Shown here piece after piece: positions 1 through 6,611 of a DNA stretch of 32,399 nt. A model generated the notes under the pieces. The model was not told where the DNA came from and did not search any database. It saw nothing but the letters and a program-made list of their open reading frames with translations. The translations under genes and the position numbers were made by a program. Source of the stretch: a virus; IMG/VR virus record IMGVR_UViG_3300031730_000199, positions 1 through 32,399 of that record. One strand, given 5' to 3'. The first letter of the stretch is position 1, and each line of letters begins with the position of its first letter.

Positions 1-1047
1 CGTCAGGTCGCCGGTGAGCTGCTCGTAGGTGATGCCCAGCGCTGCTGCCACCGCCCGGAACTGGGTGCGCAGGAACTCGGAGTACGAACCGCCCAAGTCC
101 GCGGGCTCCGAGAACTTGATGTCCTCGCCCGGCTCCAGGATCTGCAGCGTGCCCGGCTCAAGCCCGGCCAGCGTGATGCCATCGCTGTCCGGGTCGCCTT
201 CCCCCATCAGGTTGTCCTCGGGATTCTGGCGCGTGACGAAGCCGGCGAACATCGCTGCGGTCTTCTTGCGCACCAGCTCGGCGTCGTCGTACTGGTCCAG
301 TTCGTTGAGCTTGACCAGCGCCCGCGACAACCAGGGCTCGCCGCGGATCTGGCCCGGGCGCAGCACGCGGTACAGGTGGACGATCTCCCGCGCATCCACG
401 CGCACGGTCTCCATGCCGCCCTGGCCGGACATGGGCGCCAGCCGACCGTCCTCCGGGTGAGACCGGTACAGGTGGTAGGCCACGCGCCGCCCCAGCGCGT
501 CAAACTCGATGCCGCAGCGCACGACGTTGCCCGGCACCGTGCTCCCCGCGCTGGCCGGCAGGTCGGTGTTGAGGTCCACCGGCAGGTGCTCGGCTTCCAG
601 CAACTGGATCTGCAGCGGCACCGCGAGGCCATCGTCAGGCCGGCGCGGCCGCAGCCGGATGAGGCACTCGCCGCCTTCCAGCATGGCCCGACAGGCAAGC
701 GCCTGCAGGCCGTAGAAGTCGGTCTGGCCTGCTGCGTCCGCCTCCTCGGTCCAGTCGCGCCACAGCGCCTGCACGTCGGCCTTGAAGCCCTCGTCGGCGG
801 CCAGGCTCTGCGGCTTGATGCCGGTGCCCACGGCATTGGCCACGAAAGCCTCGATGCCGGCCTGTGCCCAGGCGTTGCGGCGGACCAGGTCGCGGCTCTT
901 GCTGCGCAGATCGCTGTGGGTCGCGAGCAGTGCGGCCACCGCGCCGGGGTTGCCGGGCATCCAGGCCAGCGAGCGCCGGCCACGGCCGGCGGCTTCGTGC
1001 ACAGGGCCTTGACCGAACAGGCTCCGGAGCTTTGAGATCCAGGCCAT
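1..1047 (-). CDS. Phage portal protein, lambda family (partial, C-terminus outside window)
   Basis: The reading frame is open from an ATG at 1047 to the window edge, giving the first 349 residues. Portal proteins form the dodecameric ring at one capsid vertex through which DNA is packaged and to which the tail attaches. Recognisable lambda-family stretches include SKSRDLVRRNAWAQAGIEAF (about residues 49-68), QALACRAMLEGGECLIR (about 133-149), IQLLEAEHLPVD and EIVHLYRVLRPGQIRGEPWL (about 222-241). The ATG shares one base with the stop codon of the gpW-like gene just upstream, so the two are translationally coupled. Position after terminase and gpW matches the usual packaging order. The family call rests on sequence recall and synteny; the missing C-terminus cannot be judged. 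Confidence 0.93.
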   Translation of the reverse strand, partial: MAWISKLRSLFGQGPVHEAAGRGRRSLAWMPGNPGAVAALLATHSDLRSKSRDLVRRNAWAQAGIEAFVANAVGTGIKPQSLAADEGFKADVQALWRDWTEEADAAGQTDFYGLQALACRAMLEGGECLIRLRPRRPDDGLAVPLQIQLLEAEHLPVDLNTDLPASAGSTVPGNVVRCGIEFDALGRRVAYHLYRSHPEDGRLAPMSGQGGMETVRVDAREIVHLYRVLRPGQIRGEPWLSRALVKLNELDQYDDAELVRKKTAAMFAGFVTRQNPEDNLMGEGDPDSDGITLAGLEPGTLQILEPGEDIKFSEPADLGGSYSEFLRTQFRAVAAALGITYEQLTGDLT

Positions 1048-1253
1048 CAGAAGCCCTTGCCCGTCGTGACGCGGATCTGGCGCGCGGGACGCTGCCCGGC
1101 GCTGCGCGCAAGTTCGACTTCCACCGCCCGGATGGCAGCCTGCAGTTCTTCGACCGAGCGGTACTCGACCGTCTTGTCGCCGAAGCTCACGCGGCGCTCG
1201 CCGGTGGCCAGCGCGCGCTTCAGGGCTTCGAGTTGATTGATCGTGTAGGTCAT
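1047..1253 (-). CDS. gpW-like head-tail joining protein
   Basis: A 68-residue basic protein beginning MTYTINQLEALKRALATGER. The small size, the N-terminal helix, the block FGDKTVEYRSVEELQAAIRAV (21 residues here, at about 24-44) and the position between large terminase and portal are typical of the lambda gpW family. This protein plugs the portal after packaging and prepares the head for tail attachment. It starts 22 bp after the terminase stop and its own stop overlaps the portal ATG. No strong Shine-Dalgarno sequence is visible, so it may be coupled to the terminase. The call is firm from motif and synteny together. Confidence 0.88.
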   Translation of the reverse strand: MTYTINQLEALKRALATGERRVSFGDKTVEYRSVEELQAAIRAVEVELARSAGQRPARQIRVTTGKGF

Positions 1254-1275
1254 AGGGTGTGGGTCAGTCGTTTGT

Positions 1276-3285
1276 TCATCGGGTCAGCCATCGGCTCTTG
1301 ATCACGCGCCGACCGGTGGCACGGGTGTCATGGGTGCGGGGCCCAGAAACAGCGAGGCCACCGCGATGGGTGGCCTCTTGGGGTTCAGGTACTTGGGGTG
1401 CCGGATCGGGCGGCGGCTCATCCGGCGGCCGCTCCACACCGAGCTGCCGTTCCAGTTCGCGCCAGTGGCGTTCCTCGAAGCGGTCCAGGCCGGCCGCCGC
1501 AGCGGCCGCTCGTCCGTACACGTAGCAGTCGAGCGCCTCGTTGCGCTCGCGCATCTTTTGCCACTCGCGCACGGGGAAGCCGTTGCGGTCTCGGCGGGTC
1601 ACCAGCTGCTCGGCGCACAGTTGCTGGATGAACTCGGCATCGACCTTGGGCAGGTGCACGTAGCCCACCGGGTAGCGGGTGAAATCGCCGTCCCCCTCCT
1701 CACTGCTCACCTCCGGCACCTTGCGCAGGTTGTTGTAGAACTCCAGCTTGGCAATGCCCACCGCCACCGCATAGAGCTTGATGCCGCGACGCAGCTTCTT
1801 GCCCCCTTTGGTCACCTCCACCGCGGTGGGCGTGCCGATCAGCGCCGCGCCCCGGGCCACCCCCTTGACCGCCATCACGCGCGGGTCATGGCAGGCCCGC
1901 ACGAAGGCGTAGGCCTCCTGGGTCGCGAAGCCCGTGTCGAGCGCAAAGCGCGCCAGCGGCATCTGCGCGCCCGACGCATGCGTCCAGGTCTCGGCCAGCA
2001 TCTCGGCCAGGCGCTTCCACACTGCATCGCGGGCGGTGTCACCCATCAGCACCCGGTGCTCCACCAGCCAAGACTCCTTGCCGCGGCCATAGGCCCAGAC
2101 TGACGCCTCGATGCGGTCCTTCTGCACGTCGGCACTGCCCACCAGCAGCAGGCCGCCGGCCGGCACGCTGCCTACCGGATAGTCCTCGCGGCGCTCGACC
2201 AGGCGCTGCCAGTCAGGGGCCTCCCCGTCCTCGACCCAGGTCTCTCCCAGCTCCGTGTTCTTGAAGGTCTTGATGGCAGCGGCCGAGCCGGATTCCTTGT
2301 CCACGGCCCGCTCCCACGCGGCGGCGATGTCGGACCAACTGCGCCAGCCCACCGGGCTGTACAGCGAGGACAGGTGGAAGCCCGCCGTCTTGGCGCCGTT
2401 CTCTGGTGCCATCGCGCGCCACTCGCCTTGCTCCAGCATCACCGTCTTGCGGTGCTCGGCGATCGGGTCTTCGCAGTTCTCGCAGATGTAGGCCGCCGTC
2501 TCGGGCTGCCCTTTGTCCCAGCGAAGTTGTTCGAACCTCAGCCACTGCCGGTGGCCGCAGTGCGGGCAGGGCATGAAGTAGCGGCGTTGGTCGCTGGCCT
2601 CGTACTCGCGCTCGATCGCACTGGCCCCAGCGATCGTTGGCGTGGAGACGATGAGGATCTTGCGCCGCGCGAAGGTGCGGGTGCGCGCCTCCGCCAGCGC
2701 GATGGCATCACCTTCGCCCTCCACGTCCAGCGGATAGCCGTCCACCTCGTCGAGGAACAGATAGCGCACCGGCATCGACCGCAGGCCCACCGCGCTGTTG
2801 GCCCCGGTCATCACCAGCACGCCGCCGCGGAACTCCTTGGCCAGGATGGTGTTGCCCGAGTCCCGTGAGCGGGCCGGTGAGATCAGTTCCTGCAGCACCG
2901 CCGACTCTTCGATCAACGGGTCGATGCGCTGCTTGGAGTTGCGCTTGGCCATCTCCACCGTGGGCCACACCGCCATCATCGGGCCGGGTGCGTGGTGGAT
3001 CACATAGCCAATCCAGCAGCAGCCACACTCGGTCGCGCCGATCTGCACGCCCTTCATGAACACCACGCGCTCCACCGGCGAGGTGGGCGACAGGCTGTCC
3101 ATGATCTCCTGCAGGTACGGCGTGCGGCTGGTGCGCCAGCGCCCCGGCTCGGCCGAGGCCTTGCTGGAGAGCATGCGGTGCCGGTCCGACCATTCGGAGA
3201 CCGTCAGCAGCGGGTCGGGCGTAAGGCCTTCGCGCCAGGCGCGCTCGATCTCCGTGGCGCCTTCGTAGTCCTCAGTCATCTTCAT
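1276..3285 (-). CDS. Phage terminase large subunit, GpA type
   Basis: A 669-residue protein, normal for lambda GpA-like terminases. It is the packaging motor: an N-terminal ATPase translocates DNA and a C-terminal nuclease cuts concatemers. The ATPase shows a deviant Walker A region, KGVQIGATE at about 78-86, and Walker B RYLFLDEVD at about 174-182. Two Cys pairs follow (FMPCPHCG and YICENCE), probably a zinc-binding insert. The nuclease region includes FALDTGFATQEAYAFV. The start is taken at 3285 (MKMTEDYEG); ATG 3279 is an alternative, and both follow the small terminase stop at 3296 closely. A longer in-frame start further upstream would run into the small-subunit gene and is unlikely. The C-terminus is a proline-rich, basic tail. 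Confidence 0.95.
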   Translation of the reverse strand: MKMTEDYEGATEIERAWREGLTPDPLLTVSEWSDRHRMLSSKASAEPGRWRTSRTPYLQEIMDSLSPTSPVERVVFMKGVQIGATECGCCWIGYVIHHAPGPMMAVWPTVEMAKRNSKQRIDPLIEESAVLQELISPARSRDSGNTILAKEFRGGVLVMTGANSAVGLRSMPVRYLFLDEVDGYPLDVEGEGDAIALAEARTRTFARRKILIVSTPTIAGASAIEREYEASDQRRYFMPCPHCGHRQWLRFEQLRWDKGQPETAAYICENCEDPIAEHRKTVMLEQGEWRAMAPENGAKTAGFHLSSLYSPVGWRSWSDIAAAWERAVDKESGSAAAIKTFKNTELGETWVEDGEAPDWQRLVERREDYPVGSVPAGGLLLVGSADVQKDRIEASVWAYGRGKESWLVEHRVLMGDTARDAVWKRLAEMLAETWTHASGAQMPLARFALDTGFATQEAYAFVRACHDPRVMAVKGVARGAALIGTPTAVEVTKGGKKLRRGIKLYAVAVGIAKLEFYNNLRKVPEVSSEEGDGDFTRYPVGYVHLPKVDAEFIQQLCAEQLVTRRDRNGFPVREWQKMRERNEALDCYVYGRAAAAAAGLDRFEERHWRELERQLGVERPPDEPPPDPAPQVPEPQEATHRGGLAVSGPRTHDTRATGRRVIKSRWLTR

Positions 3286-3295
3286 CAGTCCGGCA

Positions 3296-3832
3296 TCAAT
3301 CCACCCGGGGCCGCAAGTCGCCCAGCTCCTGCAGGTGCTCGCGCACCGCGTTCTCCAGCGCCACATGCATCGCGTGCGGGTCAGCGCCCAGCCGGGCGGC
3401 CAGTTGCGCCGAGATGCGCGCCGGCCAGTTCAGCCATGCATCACGCTCGGTGCGCGCCAGCTTGAAGACGTGGGCAATGGCTTGCGGCCGGTCCACCAGT
3501 TCACCCTTGAGCCGCGCCAGGCGGACCTTGTTGGTCTGCGCCTTGACCACTTCGTTGACCGTGCGGGCCTGCAGCAGCGAGGTACCGCCGCCAGCACCGG
3601 AAGGCACTGGCCCTGGCGCCGGTTCCTCGGCCTGCGGCACCGCCACCTTGACGGCGGGCTTGCGCGTGCCGTTGCGGGGCTCCTCGGAGTTGCGTGCCCA
3701 CTCGCGGTCCGCACGGTCCGGGTCAAGGGTGCCGTCCGGCTCGGGCGTGATGCGGCCGGCACGGATTGCCTTGTGCACCGCCGTGTCACTGACCCCGCGG
3801 TGGCGGGCGTAGGCGCGTATCGATAGTCCCAT
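3296..3832 (-). CDS. Phage terminase small subunit
   Basis: A 178-residue protein. Its first about 50 residues form a winged-helix or Nu1-like DNA-binding domain (MGLSIRAYARHRGVSDTAVH, then AIRAGRITPEPDGTLDP). A low-complexity Pro/Ala linker at about 63-85 leads to a helical segment (VNEVVKAQTNKVRLARLKGE) typical of the region that oligomerises and binds the large subunit. Small terminases recognise the packaging start site on the phage DNA. The stop lies 11 bp before the large-subunit start, so the two are co-transcribed. The gene is divergent from the small plus-strand gene at 3938; promoters for both directions should lie in 3833-3937, but I see no convincing -35/-10 pair there. Confidence 0.88.
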   Translation of the reverse strand: MGLSIRAYARHRGVSDTAVHKAIRAGRITPEPDGTLDPDRADREWARNSEEPRNGTRKPAVKVAVPQAEEPAPGPVPSGAGGGTSLLQARTVNEVVKAQTNKVRLARLKGELVDRPQAIAHVFKLARTERDAWLNWPARISAQLAARLGADPHAMHVALENAVREHLQELGDLRPRVD

Positions 3833-3873
3833 CGCAGTGTTGGATTCCTCGCACTCAAGCCATCGACATTGCG

Positions 3874-3900
3874 CTTGGCTTCCATGCGGAACAGCGCGTT
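3874..3900 (+). promoter_or_regulatory. Leader element copy A
   Basis: First of six copies of a fixed design: CTTGGCTTC (3874-3882), six variable bases, then GAACAGCGCGTT (3889-3900). It ends 37 nt before the ATG of the small gene at 3938. Only short complementary arms are seen near it (CAAGC at 3856-3860 with GCTTG). An ATG inside the element (3884) is in frame with the gene and would add 18 residues beginning MRNSAFI. Function is unknown; see the findings. Confidence 0.7.
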
Positions 3901-3937
3901 CATACGTTCATCGTCAACACCATCAAAGGACACGGAC

Positions 3938-4159
3938 ATGAACCCGATCGATCAACTCCTCACCCGCATCGCCCAGCAGCACCTGCGCATCGACACGCTG
4001 GAGACGCGCAAGTCGGACGGCCTGGACTTCCACGACGTAGCGGTCTGGGGCGTGCGCGAGGCCCTCGAAGCCGCCTTCAACGCGGGTGTCGAACAAGGGA
4101 AGAAGCAAGCACTGCAGCAGGCACGCAAGGCCACGAAGTCAGAGAGCAGCAACGGCTGA
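3938..4159 (+). CDS. Small phage protein, DUF6900-like
   Basis: A 73-residue protein with the core LDFHDVAVWGVREALEAAF (about 29-47), resembling the small DUF6900 proteins of phages and plasmids (recalled similarity, not tested). No enzyme motif is visible; it is helical with a Lys/Gln-rich C-terminus. The start is the ATG at 3938. An in-frame ATG at 3884 inside leader element A would give an 18-residue extension, but the extension consists of the element itself and is probably leader. It is the first gene of the plus-strand block that lies between the terminase and methyltransferase genes. Confidence 0.65.
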   Translation: MNPIDQLLTRIAQQHLRIDTLETRKSDGLDFHDVAVWGVREALEAAFNAGVEQGKKQALQQARKATKSESSNG

Positions 4160-4171
4160 TCGCAAGCCACA

Positions 4172-4216
4172 GAAGCCAAGCGCAAAGCGCTTGGCTTCAG
4201 GCCCGAACAGCGCGTT
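4172..4216 (+). promoter_or_regulatory. Leader element copy B with perfect 12-bp hairpin
   Basis: GAAGCCAAGCGC (4172-4183), loop AAA, then GCGCTTGGCTTC (4187-4198): a perfect 12-bp stem. The 3' arm contains the first conserved box (4190-4198). Six bases later comes GAACAGCGCGTT (4205-4216), 40 nt before the ATG at 4257. There is no T-run after the stem, so it does not look like a simple intrinsic terminator. Confidence 0.8.
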
Positions 4217-4256
4217 CATCACGTCACCCAAACAACCCCCTGCAAAGGACCACGAC

Positions 4257-4853
4257 ATGACCACCATCCAACAACTGACCGCCACCCAACACGCCGTCCT
4301 GGCCTACGCCATCGAGCACAACGACGGCAAGATCACCTGGTTCCCCGACCAGGTCAAAGGCGGCGCCCGCAAGAAGGTGCTGGTTGGACTGTTCGGCCGC
4401 AGACTGATTGCGGCAGACGGCCCCGACTGGCTGGTGGCCGACGCCGGCTATGCGGCCCTGGGCCTCCAGCGGCCCGCGCCGATGCCGCTGGTGAACGACC
4501 CCGAGATCGAGGCCGTGGTGACCGCGGCGGAGGCCGAGTGGACCCGGCTCGACCTTCGACTGGATGCCCCGCAAGAGTCCGAGCAGCAAACGCAACCGCA
4601 GGCCGAGCAACCCCAGGAGCCGGTACCTCCCACCGCGGGCCAGAGCCGCACCCGCGAGAACACCAAGCAGGCCCTGGTGATCCAGATGCTCAAGCGCCCC
4701 GAAGGCGCGACGGTGGCCCAGATCATGGCGGCCACCGGCTGGCTCAACCACACGGTGCGCGGCACCTTGTCGGGTGTGCTGCGCAAGCGGCTTGGATTGA
4801 CTGTCGTCTCGGCCAGGAACCCGGAAGGCGTGAGCGCCTACCGCATCGCCTGA
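4257..4853 (+). CDS. DUF3489 domain-containing protein
   Basis: A 198-residue protein. Residues about 131-197 match the DUF3489 pattern: KQALVIQMLKRPEGATVAQI followed by MAATGWLNHTVRGTLSGVLR and a C-terminal Y-R-I. This is a winged-helix-like fold that may bind DNA. The N-terminal half (about 1-75) looks like a second helical domain (HAVLAYAIEHNDGKITWFPD). A Gln/Pro-rich linker at 105-128 joins the two. The family is common on phages and plasmids of proteobacteria, with no proven role. The start at 4257 lies 40 nt after leader element B; the frame is open upstream through the element, but no better start is seen. Confidence 0.82.
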   Translation: MTTIQQLTATQHAVLAYAIEHNDGKITWFPDQVKGGARKKVLVGLFGRRLIAADGPDWLVADAGYAALGLQRPAPMPLVNDPEIEAVVTAAEAEWTRLDLRLDAPQESEQQTQPQAEQPQEPVPPTAGQSRTRENTKQALVIQMLKRPEGATVAQIMAATGWLNHTVRGTLSGVLRKRLGLTVVSARNPEGVSAYRIA

Positions 4854-4868
4854 CCGGAGCGGCTCACC

Positions 4869-5099
4869 ATGCTGAGACTCATCACCATCCTGGAGAGCCT
4901 CCGGCGCCAGCCGCGCCGGCTCACCGACGAGGAGAACCTGTACCTCCACCATCTCGGCGACGAGCTGCAGCGCGCCCCCAGCGATGCGGCCCGCTGGCGC
5001 ATCCTCGAGAGAGAAGGCATGGGCCGATCCGACGGCTTCGATCTGGGCAGCGACGTCCTCGAACGGCTCGCTCAGTTGCGCCGCGCAGCGATGAACTGA
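4869..5099 (+). CDS. Hypothetical small protein
   Basis: A 76-residue, Arg/Leu-rich, wholly helical protein beginning MLRLITILESLRRQ. No family is recognised. A GGAG sequence lies about 9 nt before the ATG and the DUF3489 stop is 15 bp upstream, so the two genes are probably co-transcribed. It is the only early gene of the block without its own leader element, which fits it being the second gene of a two-gene unit. Confidence 0.6.
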   Translation: MLRLITILESLRRQPRRLTDEENLYLHHLGDELQRAPSDAARWRILEREGMGRSDGFDLGSDVLERLAQLRRAAMN

Positions 5100-5131
5100 G
5101 GCCCATGGCTGGCGCGGCGACCCACGCCTCA

Positions 5132-5188
5132 CCAAGCACCCGCCGATAGACACCCGCGACGCTTGGCTTCCATGCCGAACAGCGCGTT
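5132..5188 (+). promoter_or_regulatory. Leader element copy C
   Basis: Boxes at 5162-5170 and 5177-5188 with the six-base spacer CATGCC. The upstream arm CCAAGC (5132-5137) can pair with GCTTGG (5161-5166) across a long loop. An internal ATG (5172) opens a 21-codon frame beginning MPNSAFI, whose TGA overlaps the ATG of the next gene at 5234. This could be a translationally coupled leader peptide. Confidence 0.7.
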
Positions 5189-5233
5189 CATACACGTGTC
5201 GCGATTGACAACACCCACCACGAGAAGCCTCGC

Positions 5234-5593
5234 ATGAGCACCATGACCCTCACCATCGAACGTACCCCCCGCACCCTCACCTTCGGCGCCGCCGTTCTCG
5301 AGGTCGAGGAACTGGGCGTACGTCTACCCTTTTCCCGCGAGCCCGTGACCCTCAGCGAGGTCGGCGGCTATGGGCCGATCAGGATCTACGTCACCGAAAC
5401 CCACGCACTCACTCCCGACGAGTTCGACGCCTTCTCGCGCAACCTGCTGGTCTCGCGCGACTGGCTGCGCGGCAAGGGCGGCAGCGTGGCGGACGGCTAC
5501 CTCTGCGTCGAGATCACCGCGCCGGGCCGGCCCTACCTCTACGTCAACCCCGAGGGCTCGGACTACGCGCGGTATGTCTCAAGGCTCGGCTGA
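5234..5593 (+). CDS. Hypothetical phage/plasmid protein, 119 aa
   Basis: A mixed alpha/beta protein beginning MSTMTLTIERTPRTLTFGAA. The C-terminal stretch APGRPYLYVNPEGSDYARYV is of a type seen repeatedly in small proteins of mobile elements, but I cannot name a family with confidence. No catalytic motif, signal peptide or membrane segment is evident. The start follows leader element C by 45 nt; GAG and AAG runs in CGAGAAGCCTCGC could act as a weak ribosome site. The next gene is about 100 bp downstream behind its own leader element. Confidence 0.6.
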   Translation: MSTMTLTIERTPRTLTFGAAVLEVEELGVRLPFSREPVTLSEVGGYGPIRIYVTETHALTPDEFDAFSRNLLVSRDWLRGKGGSVADGYLCVEITAPGRPYLYVNPEGSDYARYVSRLG

Positions 5594-5603
5594 TTAAAAG
5601 AGT

Positions 5604-5651
5604 CGATCACGAGGCCCGCAAGGCCTTGGCTTCGTGATCGAACAGCGCGTT
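5604..5651 (+). promoter_or_regulatory. Leader element copy D with covarying hairpin
   Basis: CGATCACGA (5604-5612) pairs perfectly with TCGTGATCG (5632-5640). Inside the loop GGCC (5613-5616) can pair with GGCC (5622-5625). Conserved boxes are at 5625-5633 and 5640-5651. Here the long 3' arm is formed by the variable six bases and their flanks, not by box 1, unlike copy B. The ATG of the next gene follows 39 nt after the element. Confidence 0.8.
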
Positions 5652-5690
5652 ACTACTGCTGCCGCAACGATCCACGAACGGACCCTCACC

Positions 5691-5879
5691 ATGAACCAGC
5701 GCATCGCCAACCACACCAACTTCAACGCCGCCGACTACGCCTACCTGCACGCCAAGGACTGGACTGACGAAGAAATCCTGGCGCGCTGGGATGCCGAAGC
5801 CGCGCGCGGTGCCGGCCCCTGCGGCTGGGAGGCAGAGGTTGCACGCGCCAAGCTCGACAACGTCACGAAGCGCCGCTGA
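5691..5879 (+). CDS. Hypothetical small protein, 62 aa
   Basis: Begins MNQRIANHTNFNAADYAYLH and has the helical stretch AKDWTDEEILARWDAEAARG, ending in a basic tail. No family is recognised and no motif beyond a helix-rich profile is visible. It has its own leader element (copy D) 39 nt upstream and is followed by the hairpin at 5890-5917. Coding status is supported by the leader and by the intact frame, but the protein is short. A longer in-frame start upstream would run into the leader element. Confidence 0.55.
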   Translation: MNQRIANHTNFNAADYAYLHAKDWTDEEILARWDAEAARGAGPCGWEAEVARAKLDNVTKRR

Positions 5880-5889
5880 GACCTGGATT

Positions 5890-5917
5890 TGTCCTGACGG
5901 CCGGCGCCGCCAGGACA
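5890..5917 (+). terminator. Hairpin after the 62-aa gene, possible terminator
   Basis: TGTCCTG (5890-5896) pairs with CAGGACA (5911-5917), with a GC-rich inner stem between. It lies 10 bp after the stop of the 62-aa gene and abuts the stem of leader element E. No U-tract follows, so termination is uncertain; it may be part of a larger fold with element E. Confidence 0.4.
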
Positions 5918-5959
5918 GGAAGCCAAGAACGACTTGGCTTCCTCATCGAACAGCGCGTT
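5917..5959 (+). promoter_or_regulatory. Leader element copy E with perfect 11-bp hairpin
   Basis: AGGAAGCCAAG (5917-5927), loop AACGA, then CTTGGCTTCCT (5933-5943). The conserved box is again the 3' arm, as in copy B, but the stem ends differ. GAACAGCGCGTT is at 5948-5959, and the ATG of the next gene follows 38 nt later at 5998. Confidence 0.8.
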
Positions 5960-5997
5960 ACTACAAGCATCGCAACCATCAACGCCCAGGAGCACCA

Positions 5998-6363
5998 ATG
6001 ACCAACCACCCGCACATCCCCGCCACGCAGAACACCGAGTGGGGCTTCTTTGGTGGCATGAACGAACAGGCTGCAACCGCCTGGCCGATCGCAATGACCG
6101 CGATCTCCGACGCCACCGGCGAGACCCTGGCGTCCGTCCGGATCTTCCTCGACAGCCGCCACGGACGGCACTTTGCGGACGAAGTCCTGGGCCGGCAGCA
6201 TGGAGGCCAGGCGCTGGCTGACGCGATCCGCGCCACCATCCGGCAGTGGATGGACTGGAAGATCGGACGCCAGACCAGCAAGCAGTACGGCATCCCGCCT
6301 GGCATGCCCTACCTGACGGGCTTTGTGATCCACGGCGAGATCAACGAAGAGCTGGCAGCCTGA
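5998..6363 (+). CDS. Conserved hypothetical protein of mobile elements, 121 aa
   Basis: Contains FFGGMNEQAATAWPIAMTAI, then a segment LDSRHGRHFADEVL and the C-terminal YGIPPGMPYLTGFVIHGEI. This arrangement is widely seen in proteins of plasmids and integrative elements, as I recall, but no function is established to my knowledge. The protein is soluble and alpha-rich, with conserved W, H and G positions suggesting a compact fold. The start at 5998 (CCAGGAGCACCAATG) has a good AGGAG 7 nt upstream. It is preceded by leader element E. Confidence 0.72.
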   Translation: MTNHPHIPATQNTEWGFFGGMNEQAATAWPIAMTAISDATGETLASVRIFLDSRHGRHFADEVLGRQHGGQALADAIRATIRQWMDWKIGRQTSKQYGIPPGMPYLTGFVIHGEINEELAA

Positions 6364-6383
6364 TCCTCGACACGGAGCGCCTG

Positions 6384-6611
6384 ATGAACAACTCCGCAAC
6401 CGAACGCGAACAGGCGCTGCGTTGGCTGATTGCCAACCGGCGTCAGGATGTCTCCATCGAGCAGGCGGTGCGCGTGGTGTGCGCGGTGCTGCCCCGCGAT
6501 CTCGCAACGATGCAACTGCTGCGTCGTATCGCCGAAGAAGAGGATGGCAAACAACCCGCCGTGCCCAAACTCAACTGGCGGTCACCTCCAGGTCTGCCGC
6601 CTCGCGGGTAG
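6384..6611 (+). CDS. Hypothetical small protein, 75 aa
   Basis: Begins MNNSATEREQALRWLIANRR and is helical (LATMQLLRRIAEEEDG) with a proline-rich tail. No family is recognised. It lies 20 bp after the preceding gene and is likely co-transcribed with it. Its last about 40 bases overlap the end of the methyltransferase gene on the opposite strand (stop at 6571), so the two transcription units converge here. Confidence 0.5.
   Translation: MNNSATEREQALRWLIANRRQDVSIEQAVRVVCAVLPRDLATMQLLRRIAEEEDGKQPAVPKLNWRSPPGLPPRG

Noticed and set aside
4172-4198. Leader hairpin B as an intrinsic terminator
   Set aside because: The stem is strong but no T-run follows on either strand, and the conserved box continues beyond it.
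4224-5195. A 323-codon minus-strand frame over DUF3489 and the next gene
   Set aside because: Leucine/glycine/arginine-rich shadow without motif; the plus-strand DUF3489 match is clear.
3874-5959. Leader elements as integron attC sites
   Set aside because: They have changing stems and conserved ends, but there is no GTTRRRY core site, and no integron tyrosine integrase is present in the window.
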